From: Actinomycetota bacterium
GTDB taxonomy: Bacteria; Actinomycetota; Actinomycetes; Nanopelagicales; Nanopelagicaceae
Direction: 5' to 3'
DNA length: 11,055 bases
NCBI GenBank assembly: GCA_947488645.1
Contig: CANLAC010000033.1
Location: 1 to 11,055, forward strand
Shown: positions 1 through 6,659 of the stretch, in pieces
Layout: every line of letters starts with the position of its first letter
Numbering within the stretch: the stretch's first letter is position 1
Made by a program: the position numbers and the translations under genes
The notes under the pieces: generated by a model
The model's input: the letters and a program-made list of their open reading frames with translations, nothing else
Database searches by the model: none
Told to the model about the DNA's origin: nothing

Positions 1-1292
1 GAACTTAGATCATCACCATCAAGAAATTGTGCGCCGAATTTAGATAATGCGCCCTGGCCTGTTATTCCTAGCCATTCAGCCTCGCGAAGGGTCCATTCCG
101 CCAGCTCCTCTTGAAGGGAAGAGTTACGACGCACTGGTGCACGCCATGACAAAACTTCCTTGAAACTATTCCACTCTGGAGCAATCCCTTGATTTTCGCG
201 CAATAGTTCAAGTGTTAAAGCACGTACTCGCGCAGCATTTACTCGGTCTAGCTCTGGACCAAGAGCTGCAACATTCTTGGCCTCTACGCGACCAACTAAT
301 CCGCTAACCCGCGAAGTAATTAACCACTGTGATGCCAGCATCTGCCAGCGATCAGCAGGTGTTTGCATTAACCAGATATCAAATTTATTACTTGGAAGGA
401 TGCGATCATCAGCATCAATACTGATTAATGATGCAAGGTATGCAAGTTCAGTAACAAATGCTGTGCAGGATTCATCAACACCTAAGTGTGTTGAAATGAT
501 TTTGAGATCACGAACTCCTAAACCACCAGCACGTAATGCATCTGCGGGTTCATCGGCCCAGAAATTAAGCAGCTCTTCAACCCAACGCAGCACCGTCGAA
601 ACATTTGCTATTGCAGCAAGGTTTATTTGTCGTTCATCACGCTTTGCACCACTTAATGATGGTTGCTTAATGAAACGCTCTTTGTGAACCTTTCCACCGC
701 GCAATGCAATTGCAACTTCGCGCGGCAAGATTACTGTTCGCTGATCAAGTGGGACTAAAAACTTGTTTTCAAGTAACCAAGTGACTCCGGGTCCAGGATT
801 TTTGATATCTCCAACACTTCCGCGCGGAGGACCCCATATCAATCGTTCTAAAACTTTCTTTGCATCTGCTGGTGCATCATCTAATTCACTGAGCTTTAGC
901 TTTGCCATTGAAGCCGGCCCTAAGCCTGCAGGCTCTGTTCCGATTACATCGCGCAACTGTGTTGGCAAGCGCATGCCATCGTCGGATGGATAGACAAGAC
1001 CAATCCTTACGAGATGCTCTAATGCACCTTTTGCTTCTTTATCTGTGAGAGTTACGACGCTTTTTTCTAAGAAGGGTTCATTTAAGGATGCTGTAGCTTC
1101 TAACACTTGAAACTGCCATTGATTGAGTGAATCGATTGCTCTTGCCAAACTTGGTGCAGAACAAGCACGCACTGCAAGAGAGGCGATATCTGGGGGAACG
1201 GGTGTTACTAGATCTGGACGTGCGGTAAATAAATCTAAAAGGGCAGCATCATCAACACTACGTAGGTAGTCAGAGAAGGAGCGCATTTCCAT
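1..1292 (-). CDS. Helicase-associated domain protein (XPB/Ssl2-neighbour family), 5' part only
   Basis: An open frame of 430 codons with no stop runs from an ATG at 1292 off the left edge. A second in-frame ATG lies two codons in (1286). The first is preferred because AGG sits 6 nt upstream of it. The N-terminus (SDYLRSVDDAALLDLFTARP, residues 7-26, followed by DLVTPVPPDIASLAVRA), the segment WLLENKFLVPLDQRTVILP with REVAIALRGG (residues 172-200) and FDIWLMQTPADRWQMLASQW (residues 304-323) match the pattern of actinobacterial proteins annotated as helicase-associated or Helicase_C_3 proteins, usually about 750 aa. If so, roughly the C-terminal 40% lies outside the window. No Walker motif is visible in this half, so it is not itself a complete helicase here. 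In mycobacteria the homologue sits beside the XPB-type DNA-repair helicase gene; whether one follows to the left cannot be seen. The exact biochemical role is unknown. Family assignment is from recognised sequence pattern. Confidence 0.85.
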   Translation of the reverse strand, partial: MEMRSFSDYLRSVDDAALLDLFTARPDLVTPVPPDIASLAVRACSAPSLARAIDSLNQWQFQVLEATASLNEPFLEKSVVTLTDKEAKGALEHLVRIGLVYPSDDGMRLPTQLRDVIGTEPAGLGPASMAKLKLSELDDAPADAKKVLERLIWGPPRGSVGDIKNPGPGVTWLLENKFLVPLDQRTVILPREVAIALRGGKVHKERFIKQPSLSGAKRDERQINLAAIANVSTVLRWVEELLNFWADEPADALRAGGLGVRDLKIISTHLGVDESCTAFVTELAYLASLISIDADDRILPSNKFDIWLMQTPADRWQMLASQWLITSRVSGLVGRVEAKNVAALGPELDRVNAARVRALTLELLRENQGIAPEWNSFKEVLSWRAPVRRNSSLQEELAEWTLREAEWLGITGQGALSKFGAQFLDGDDLS

Positions 1293-1301
1293 AACTTGCC
1301 T

Positions 1302-1332
1302 ACATTACTGGCAAATTACCTGTTCTTGTTAA
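1302..1332 (-). promoter_or_regulatory. Weak candidate promoter for the helicase-associated gene
   Basis: In the 46-bp gap between the HAD phosphatase stop and the helicase-associated start, the minus strand carries TTAACA (1327-1332) and TAATGT (1302-1307), separated by 19 bp. They resemble -35 and -10 boxes, and the predicted start of transcription would be only a few bases before the ATG at 1292. The long spacer and short motifs make this weak. The gene could equally be read from the HAD phosphatase promoter. There is no terminator-like hairpin in the gap. Confidence 0.25.
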
Positions 1333-1338
1333 TTCACT

Positions 1339-2100
1339 TCATCGCTTACGGGGGGTTAACCATGTTCCAAGAGCTGCAATTCGGACAACGACTGGCGAAA
1401 TAGCACGACCAATAAATCGGGCGCGACGGAAGTCATGGATAGGCCAACCTTCAGCCATTGCACGCAAACCCAGCAGCGCATCCGGATTAATTGCCGATGG
1501 ATGGCCAACACATTGCAGTAACGGTAGGTCATTGCTGCTATCTGAATAAGCAAAGCAGTTTTCTAGATCAAATCCCTTTTTCTCGGCTAACTCCCGAACT
1601 GCGATCGCTTTTTCTTTTCCATGCAGTAGAGGGCCATTCATTTGTCCTGTATATAGACCATCTTTGATTTCAGCCTTACTACCAAGTGCGCCAGTTAAAC
1701 CGAGTCTGGCGGAGATTAAAGTAGCCATATCTTCTGGCGCAGCGGTAACTAAATAAACTTCAACTCCATTTGCAATATGGGTTTGGGCGATGTCAATTGT
1801 TCCCTGCCACATTGCAGGCGAAACAAACTCGTCATAAATTTGTTGCGCAATCGCTTCAATGTCTTTCACGTTATGTCCACCAATAAAATCCGTTGCTGCA
1901 GATTGAAAACGTGCGATCTCTTCTTTGTTTTCTTTTCCGGTTAAGCGAAATCTCAGGTTGGCTAATACAAATCGTGAAATGTCCTTCTTGGTGAAGTAAC
2001 CGCGCTGGTACATGCCGCGGCCCAAGAAATAAATGGTTGAGCCACGTATAAGCGTGTTGTCGACATCAAAGAAGGCAGCTCTTTTACCTGTGAGTGCCAT
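1339..2100 (-). CDS. HAD-IB family phosphatase (SerB1-like)
   Basis: A 253-aa cytosolic hydrolase of the haloacid dehalogenase superfamily, subfamily IB. All four HAD motifs are visible. Motif I is FFDVDNTL, with nucleophile Asp12 and acid/base Asp14. Motif II has Thr119 in LVTAAPEDM. Motif III is the lysine region HGKEKA (about 160-165). Motif IV is AYSDSSNDLPLL, with Asp187 and Asp191 for magnesium. The all-alpha cap falls between motifs I and II. Overall layout and wording resemble M. tuberculosis Rv0505c (annotated SerB1), but that name does not prove phosphoserine phosphatase activity and the substrate is unknown. The C-terminus (residues 226-253) is basic and partly hydrophobic, as in its relatives. 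The ATG at 2100 has AAGG (2108-2111) 7 nt upstream. It is the first gene of a minus-strand pair with the helicase-associated gene, 46 bp apart, and is divergent from the cytochrome c operon. Confidence 0.88.
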   Translation of the reverse strand: MALTGKRAAFFDVDNTLIRGSTIYFLGRGMYQRGYFTKKDISRFVLANLRFRLTGKENKEEIARFQSAATDFIGGHNVKDIEAIAQQIYDEFVSPAMWQGTIDIAQTHIANGVEVYLVTAAPEDMATLISARLGLTGALGSKAEIKDGLYTGQMNGPLLHGKEKAIAVRELAEKKGFDLENCFAYSDSSNDLPLLQCVGHPSAINPDALLGLRAMAEGWPIHDFRRARFIGRAISPVVVRIAALGTWLTPRKR

Positions 2101-2107
2101 GTCACTA

Positions 2108-2111
2108 CCTT
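2108..2111 (-). promoter_or_regulatory. Ribosome binding site for the HAD phosphatase, possibly overlapping a -10 box
   Basis: On the minus strand AAGG lies 7 nt before the ATG at 2100, which supports that start. The same bases belong to TAAGGT (2107-2112), which has the TAnnnT form of a -10 box and would place a transcription start at or next to the ATG. The two readings are mutually exclusive. No good -35 box is present 16-18 bp upstream, so the ribosome binding site is the better explanation. Confidence 0.45.
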
Positions 2112-2116
2112 ACCGA

Positions 2117-2144
2117 TAGACGGGGTTTAGGAACGCTTTATGCT
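2117..2144 (+). promoter_or_regulatory. Candidate promoter of the cytochrome c maturation operon (leaderless)
   Basis: TAGACG (2117-2122, 4 of 6 to TTGACA) and TATGCT (2139-2144, 4 of 6 to TATAAT) are separated by 16 bp. A start of transcription 7 nt after the -10 box would fall on the A of the ATG at 2151. No Shine-Dalgarno sequence lies at normal distance: the nearest, AGGA at 2129-2132, is 18 nt away. Both facts agree with a leaderless mRNA, which is common in Actinobacteria. This is the only plus-strand non-coding space before ccsB, so the promoter would serve the whole five-gene operon. A tandem GCTTTAT/GCTTTAC repeat (2135-2148) covers the -10 region. Confidence 0.45.
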
Positions 2145-2150
2145 TTACCA

Positions 2151-2774
2151 ATGAGTTCAACAGTGCACGTGCTCCGCCACGGAGAAGTCCATAATCCTGA
2201 CAAGATTTTGTATGGGCGCCAACCTGGTTGGCGTTTATCTGATCGAGGACAAGAGATGGCTCGCACAATTGGTGAGTGGTCTAAGGCTCTAGATTTAGGT
2301 GCGCTTCACGCATCACCCTTGCAACGCGCACAAGAAACTGCCGCTCCGATTGCCGCTGCTCACAACATTTCTATCACTACTGACGAACGTTTAATTGAGG
2401 CCGCAAATATTTTTGAAGGAAAACCATTTGGTGTCGGCGATGGGGTTTTGCGTCACCCTGCGGCATGGAAGCACTTATGGAATCCATGGAAGCCATCATG
2501 GGGTGAGCCCTACGAAGAACAAATCACTCGCATGCTTGCAGCAATCTTTGCAGCTCGGGATGCAGCTAATGGCAAAGATGCAATATGTGTTTCACACCAG
2601 TTACCGATCTGGATTTTGAGAAGTGCGATTGAAAACCGTCGGCTACTACACGATCCTCGCAAACGTGAGTGCACACTTGCATCTGTCACCAGTATTCACT
2701 TTGATGATGAGGGATTTATTTCAGGTCTAACCTATTCTGAGCCAGCACGTCACCTATTGCCCGAAAATAAGTAA
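2151..2774 (+). CDS. Histidine phosphatase family protein (phosphoglycerate mutase-like)
   Basis: A 207-aa enzyme of the branch-1 histidine phosphatase superfamily. Numbered from the ATG at 2151, it has the catalytic LRHGE motif with phospho-accepting His10, Arg9 in the phosphate pocket, SPLQRAQET with Arg59, the acid-position Glu83 (in LIEAANIFEG) and the second catalytic histidine His149 in VSHQ. The frame is open back to an ATG at 2094, but that adds 19 residues unlike the family, overlaps the divergent HAD gene and would leave no promoter, so 2151 is preferred. It is the first gene of the operon and its TAA shares one base with the next ATG (TAATG at 2772-2776). The same order (histidine phosphatase, thioredoxin, CcdA, ResB, CcsA) is known from M. 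tuberculosis (Rv0525 onward). Its substrate and its link to cytochrome c assembly are unknown. A glycolytic mutase role is unlikely given the context. Confidence 0.88.
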   Translation: MSSTVHVLRHGEVHNPDKILYGRQPGWRLSDRGQEMARTIGEWSKALDLGALHASPLQRAQETAAPIAAAHNISITTDERLIEAANIFEGKPFGVGDGVLRHPAAWKHLWNPWKPSWGEPYEEQITRMLAAIFAARDAANGKDAICVSHQLPIWILRSAIENRRLLHDPRKRECTLASVTSIHFDDEGFISGLTYSEPARHLLPENK

Positions 2775-3310
2775 TGAAGAAATTTGCACTCCTGATTGCG
2801 TTGGCAATTGCACTTACCGGGTGTGGCGGGGGTGGTACTTCTTCGGCTGAAGAAAGTTTTGTCTCAGGAGATGGATCGGTAACATTCATCAAGATTGAAG
2901 ATAGAAAAATTGCTCCAGCAATCACTGGATTAACTCTGTCGGGTACTAATTACACATACACAAAAGACAAGGTTGCTGTTGTTAATGTGTGGGCATCCTG
3001 GTGTTCACCGTGTCGCGCTGAAGCACCGATACTTGTTTCATTGGCAAACAAATATACAAATGTTGCATTTATTGGAATTTTAACCCGCGATAATCCTGCA
3101 AACGCCGAAGCTTTCGAACGTCGATTTAAAATCCCGTATCCAACTGTTATTGATGACTCCATCTTGATTGGATTTAAGGGTTCATTGCCGGCAAATGCCA
3201 TCCCATCGACGGTAATTCTGGATAAGCAAGGACGTGTAGCCGCACGTATTTCAGGCGTGGTAACGGTGGCTTCATTAACCCAGCTGATTGAAAGGGTGAG
3301 CGCCGAATGA
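2774..3310 (+). CDS. TlpA/ResA-like lipoprotein thioredoxin
   Basis: A 178-aa membrane-anchored thiol-disulfide reductase that faces outside the cell. A short lipoprotein signal (MKK, then a hydrophobic stretch to about residue 16) ends in the lipobox LTGC, with Cys17 the likely lipidated residue, followed by a glycine/serine linker. The thioredoxin fold starts near residue 45. The active site is WASWCSPCR with Cys77 and Cys80, and the conserved cis-proline is Pro144 in AIPSTVILD. By analogy with ResA, it keeps the CXXCH cysteines of apocytochrome c reduced for haem attachment, taking electrons from CcdA encoded next. It starts on the A of the preceding TAA, with no good ribosome binding site, so translational coupling is likely. 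Its TGA overlaps the ccdA ATG by 4 nt. The Cys-Ser-Pro-Cys version of the motif is within the range of this family. Confidence 0.92.
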   Translation: MKKFALLIALAIALTGCGGGGTSSAEESFVSGDGSVTFIKIEDRKIAPAITGLTLSGTNYTYTKDKVAVVNVWASWCSPCRAEAPILVSLANKYTNVAFIGILTRDNPANAEAFERRFKIPYPTVIDDSILIGFKGSLPANAIPSTVILDKQGRVAARISGVVTVASLTQLIERVSAE

Positions 3311-4032
3311 AAGAGTTTTTCGTAGAGCAGATATTTTCTGGCGTTCTGGTAACAGCATTCCCATTTGCATTTATCGCAGGAATTATCTCTTTCTTGTCAC
3401 CATGTGTTTTGCCTTTGGTGCCTGGCTATCTCTCATTTGCAGCTGGATTTTCAGTAAGCAGAGGCAAAGTTTTTCTAGGTTCACTTCTTTTCGTTCTCGG
3501 CTTTAGCGCAGTTTTTGTTTCATACGGTGCAGTGTTTGGTGGTTTGGGAAATCAACTCTCTGCCAATGAAGAGATAATCTCTAGAGTTCTTGGCGTAATT
3601 ACAATCTTTTTAGGTTTTATTTTCTACGGACGTTTTCCATTTTCTCCAACGATTAGACCAAAAATGCGGACAACTGGTGGATTGTTAGGTGCACCTTTAC
3701 TTGGTGTGTTGTTCGGAATTGGTTGGACACCATGTATTGGACCTGCATTAGCGGCGGTCCAGACTCTGGCATTCCAAGAATCAAGTGCGGTGCGTGGAGC
3801 TGTGCTTTCATTTGGTTACTGCTTAGGTCTAGGACTTCCCTTTATCCTTTCAGGACTATCTCTAGATAAATCTGCCAAGCTGCGTTCAATTATTTATCGC
3901 AGAGGCGATCTGATTTCAAAGATCGGTGGAATCTTTTTGATTGCAATCGGAGCACTTCAGGTTCTTGGTTTCTGGGGTCAGTTATTGAATTCAATGCGTT
4001 CACTAATTTCTGATTTCATTCCGGTGATTTAA
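3307..4032 (+). CDS. ccdA: Cytochrome c biogenesis protein CcdA (DsbD transmembrane family)
   Basis: A 241-aa integral membrane protein with about six hydrophobic segments. Two hallmark cysteines lie at the start of the first and the fourth segments: Cys33 in FLSPCVLPLVPGYLS and Cys143 in GWTPCIGPALAA. These form the redox pair that passes electrons from cytosolic thioredoxin across the membrane. The length matches the short CcdA form, not full DsbD. The likely partner is the ResA-like lipoprotein just upstream, whose gene overlaps this start in ATGA (3307-3310). The TAA at the end shares its last base with the resB ATG at 4032. AAAGGG at 3287-3292 is rather far upstream to be a strong ribosome binding site, so coupling to upstream translation probably matters. 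All expected residues are present. Confidence 0.95.
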   Translation: MKEFFVEQIFSGVLVTAFPFAFIAGIISFLSPCVLPLVPGYLSFAAGFSVSRGKVFLGSLLFVLGFSAVFVSYGAVFGGLGNQLSANEEIISRVLGVITIFLGFIFYGRFPFSPTIRPKMRTTGGLLGAPLLGVLFGIGWTPCIGPALAAVQTLAFQESSAVRGAVLSFGYCLGLGLPFILSGLSLDKSAKLRSIIYRRGDLISKIGGIFLIAIGALQVLGFWGQLLNSMRSLISDFIPVI

Positions 4033-5504
4033 TGAGCCAACAAACAGAGCTTCCAGAGTTAGATAGCGTTGGTGTTTTGCGTTATGCATGGCGCCAACTA
4101 ACCAGCATGCGCACGGCGTTGATTCTCTTGTTAATGCTCGGGGTCGCATCTATTCCTGGTTCATTGGTTCCTCAGCGCACGCAAAACCCAATACAGGTGG
4201 GTCAGTACTTTAAGGATTCACCAGAGCTTGCCCGCTGGATGGATCGTTTTTATCTATTTGATGTTTATGGATCACCCTGGTTTAGCGCTATTTATATCCT
4301 TCTATTTATATCTTTAATTGGCTGTGTATTGCCTCGAACAATTGAGCATTTCCATGCCGCGCGTGCTTTTCCGCCCGCAACACCTAAGAACTTGTCGCGA
4401 ATGGAACATCATTCAACATGGACACCTAACGGAACAGAATTAGATGCGGCTCGTGCATGGTTTAAGTCAAAACGCTTTAGAACCTTAGAAAAAGATGGAT
4501 CTATCTCTGCCGAAAAGGGTTTTACTCGCGAAACGGGAAACCTATTTTTCCACTTAGCCCTAATCCTAGTTTTATTAGGAATTAGTTTTAGCTCACTATT
4601 TGGTATGCGTGGTGAGGCAATCATTAATGTTGGTGAAAGATTTGTTAACACACCTACAAGTTATGACACCTTGACTTACGGAAAATTGTATAAGGATACG
4701 AATCTGCCTGCATTTATGTTGACTGTAGATAAGTTTGATGCACAGTACAACCTGAAAACTAGTGCGCCCGAAGATTACACATTAAATGTTTCATTACTGC
4801 GTGATGGTCAAACAGTGATCGAAGAGAAAGTTATTAAAGTAAATAGCCCAATGACTATTGGAAGTACACGAATTTACTTGCAAGCAAATGGCTATTCACC
4901 TGTTGTAACTGTTAGAGACTCCAAGGGTGATGTTGCTTTCCAAGGCCCTGTCCCGTTCTTGCCACAAGATTTAAATCTTCGATCAATTGGTGCAATAAAG
5001 GTTCCAGATGCAGTTCCGCAGATTGGATTTGTTGGTTCTTTTGTTCCGACATATGTTCGTGATCCAAATGGTGGTGGCGCATTGAGCGCTTTCCCTAAGG
5101 CGCTAGATCCGCGCTTGTTGTTGGCAGCATGGGCTGGTGATTTAGGGCTGGATTCAGGTGTTCCACAATCTGTGTACAGAATTGATACCTCAAAGATGCT
5201 GCAGGTTGGTCTTAAGTCTTTGAAGCCAGGAGAAATCTTTGATTATCCAGGTGGATCAATCACATTTGAAGGCTATATCCAATGGGTCAACCTTAACTTT
5301 GTGGCAGATCCTGGAAAGAATTTCGCATTGTTGGGCGGTATCGTTGCCATCCTTGGATTGCTCGCTTCACTATTTACGCGCAGACGACGTATTTGGATTC
5401 GAGTCGGATCACAGGTAGAGGTTGCTGGATTAGCCAAAAATGGTGCACCAGGGCTAGATGTTGAAATGGAACAGTTTGTTCAGATGCTAAAGGGAGAGAA
5501 ATAG
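4032..5504 (+). CDS. resB: Cytochrome c biogenesis protein ResB (Ccs1)
   Basis: A 490-aa membrane protein of System II cytochrome c maturation, which works with CcsB/CcsA to export haem and attach it to apocytochrome c outside the membrane. Topology fits the family: a hydrophobic segment after a short N-terminus (about 27-45, followed by SIPGSLVPQR), a second (about 83-100, ending GCVLPR), a third (about 170-192, FFHLALILVLLGISF), a large extracytoplasmic domain of roughly 230 residues, and a last segment (about 430-450) followed by TRRRRIWIR and a cytoplasmic tail. His174 in LFFHLAL is in the place of the conserved transmembrane haem-ligand histidine. Actinobacterial ResB proteins are usually somewhat longer (around 500-550 aa), so this is a compact version. 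It shares one base with the ccdA stop, and its TAG abuts the ccsB ATG. Confidence 0.93.
   Translation: MSQQTELPELDSVGVLRYAWRQLTSMRTALILLLMLGVASIPGSLVPQRTQNPIQVGQYFKDSPELARWMDRFYLFDVYGSPWFSAIYILLFISLIGCVLPRTIEHFHAARAFPPATPKNLSRMEHHSTWTPNGTELDAARAWFKSKRFRTLEKDGSISAEKGFTRETGNLFFHLALILVLLGISFSSLFGMRGEAIINVGERFVNTPTSYDTLTYGKLYKDTNLPAFMLTVDKFDAQYNLKTSAPEDYTLNVSLLRDGQTVIEEKVIKVNSPMTIGSTRIYLQANGYSPVVTVRDSKGDVAFQGPVPFLPQDLNLRSIGAIKVPDAVPQIGFVGSFVPTYVRDPNGGGALSAFPKALDPRLLLAAWAGDLGLDSGVPQSVYRIDTSKMLQVGLKSLKPGEIFDYPGGSITFEGYIQWVNLNFVADPGKNFALLGGIVAILGLLASLFTRRRRIWIRVGSQVEVAGLAKNGAPGLDVEMEQFVQMLKGEK
5491..5496 (+). promoter_or_regulatory. Ribosome binding site of ccsB
   Basis: AGGGAG lies 8 nt upstream of the ATG at 5505, inside the last codons of resB. 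It is the clearest Shine-Dalgarno sequence in the operon, whereas the upstream junctions rely on stop-start overlap. It fixes the ccsB start. Confidence 0.75.
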
Positions 5505-6395
5505 ATGTCACGTTCGTGGGCTTTTGCTTCAAATTATTTCATTTACTCTGCCATGGCTGTTTACACATTGTCATTTTTAGCTCACGCAGTAGAGACAGCG
5601 TGGGCGGTAAAAGTCCCCAATGACACAACAAAGACCCATGATTACAAGCGAACTGAAAAAGTTGCTCGAATTGCAACAGCAATGATGGTTCTAGGTTTCA
5701 TTCTTTTATTTGCAGGTGTGATTACTCGAGGAGTTTCAGCCGGTCGTGTGCCGTGGGGAAACATGTATGAGTTTTCCATTACAGGTGCACTTGCATTTAC
5801 TGGCGCATATCTTGGAGCATTACGTAAATATGATCTTCGTTGGTTAGGTTTGCTCGTTTCTATTTCCGTATTACTAACAATTGGAACCGCTGTAACTGTT
5901 TTGTATGTTCCAAGTGCGCCATTAGTTCCAGCACTAAAGTCACCATGGTTAGTAATTCACGTTTCTACTGCAATTATTTCAGGTGGCGTGTTCTTGCTAG
6001 CAAATGTGATCGCAGCAGCGTATTTGTATCTAGATAAAATGGAAACAAAAGGCGAGCGAACAGCGTGGGCCAAGCGACTTCCTTCACTAGAGCTTCTTGA
6101 CCAACTCTCGTATCGACTAGTCGCATTTGTATTTCCATTGTGGACTTTTTCAGTTATTGCAGGAGCGATCTGGGCCGAGAGCGCTTGGGGTCGTTACTGG
6201 GGTTGGGATCCAAAAGAGACCTGGGCATTTATTACCTGGGTTGCCTATGCAGCGTATTTACATGCTCGTGTAACTATCGGTTGGCGTGGACGCAGAGCTG
6301 CCTGGTTGTGTTTATTTGCAGGTTCTACATTCTTGTTTAACTATGTGTACGTCAATATCTGGGGAAGCGGAAAGCACACCTACTCAGGTCTTTAA
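5505..6395 (+). CDS. ccsB: Cytochrome c biogenesis protein CcsB/CcsA (haem handling, WWD domain)
   Basis: A 296-aa polytopic membrane protein, the haem-handling partner of ResB. The signature WWD domain is WGRYWGWDPKETWAF (residues 228-242), which presents haem at the outer face. Candidate haem-ligand histidines are all present: His27 (LAHAVE), His152 (WLVIHVSTAI), His253 (AYLHAR) and His291 (GKHTYSG at the C-terminus). A conserved WGNMYEF lies at 84-90. About eight hydrophobic segments are visible. Naming varies: actinobacterial annotations use CcsB, M. tuberculosis Rv0529 is called CcsA. It is the last gene of the plus-strand operon, and its TAA (6393-6395) overlaps the stop codon of the convergent PLDc_N gene. 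No c-type cytochrome is encoded in the window, so the substrates lie elsewhere. Confidence 0.95.
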   Translation: MSRSWAFASNYFIYSAMAVYTLSFLAHAVETAWAVKVPNDTTKTHDYKRTEKVARIATAMMVLGFILLFAGVITRGVSAGRVPWGNMYEFSITGALAFTGAYLGALRKYDLRWLGLLVSISVLLTIGTAVTVLYVPSAPLVPALKSPWLVIHVSTAIISGGVFLLANVIAAAYLYLDKMETKGERTAWAKRLPSLELLDQLSYRLVAFVFPLWTFSVIAGAIWAESAWGRYWGWDPKETWAFITWVAYAAYLHARVTIGWRGRRAAWLCLFAGSTFLFNYVYVNIWGSGKHTYSGL

Positions 6396-6403
6396 AGCTT
6401 TCC
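6369..6403. repeat. Inverted repeat over the convergent stop codons
   Basis: GGAAAGC (6369-6375) and GCTTTCC (6397-6403) are perfect 7-bp inverted arms. Nested inside are ACCT (6378-6381) and AGGT (6386-6389) around a 4-nt loop. The structure spans both the ccsB stop and the PLDc_N stop. It has no T-run on either side, so it is not a canonical intrinsic terminator, but it is the only hairpin candidate where the two convergent operons meet. It may be chance. Confidence 0.3.
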
Positions 6404-6655
6404 CAAGAAATCTGGATCATCATCTGGCGGCAAGATACGTCGCTTAGGAGCCTTGCCACCCTTTGGTTTATTTCTTCCAGCAATTAAATATGCAATAGGA
6501 CCAATTGCAAGTGCCTGTGGGCCAAGAATAATAATTAAAAGTAGCCAGCCCCACTTTGGAAGAGTCTTAATCTGGGATTCATCAGTTCGTGCGCAATCAA
6601 TTAACGCATAAATTGTTAACCCAAAGACCAAGATGAGTGGAAGAATCCGTGACAT
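6392..6655 (-). CDS. Small PLDc_N-type membrane protein
   Basis: An 87-aa protein with two membrane segments (about 4-19 and 36-59). The first ends in YALIDCARTDES; the second contains LPKWGWLLLIIILG and ends in PIAYLIAGR. This is the pattern of the PLDc_N domain (phospholipase D-nuclease N-terminal), seen in many small actinobacterial membrane proteins that lack any phospholipase domain. The rest is a basic stretch (RNKPKGGKAPKRR) and an acidic tail (PPDDDPDFLGKL). No catalytic residues are evident and the function is unknown. Its ATG lies 4 nt after the menA stop, so it is very probably co-transcribed and translationally coupled with menA. Its stop overlaps that of ccsB from the other strand, in the palindromic CTTTAAAG. 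A lipid- or quinone-related role is only a guess from location. Confidence 0.85.
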   Translation of the reverse strand: MSRILPLILVFGLTIYALIDCARTDESQIKTLPKWGWLLLIIILGPQALAIGPIAYLIAGRNKPKGGKAPKRRILPPDDDPDFLGKL

Positions 6656-6659
6656 GAAT

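Noticed and set aside
277..993. Plus-strand open frames at 277-687 and 763-993
   Set aside because: They lie wholly antisense to the helicase-associated gene, are Ser/Arg-rich without recognisable motifs and have no ribosome binding site. They are shadows of a frame that is continuous over 430 codons.
1293..1338. Search for a terminator or small RNA in the largest minus-strand gap
   Set aside because: There is no stable hairpin with a T-run, and 46 bp is too short for a structured RNA gene. Only weak promoter-like boxes are present.
2094..2150. Upstream ATG at 2094 for the histidine phosphatase
   Set aside because: It adds 19 residues unlike the family, overlaps the divergent gene's start and consumes the only promoter space. 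The conserved core begins right after the ATG at 2151.
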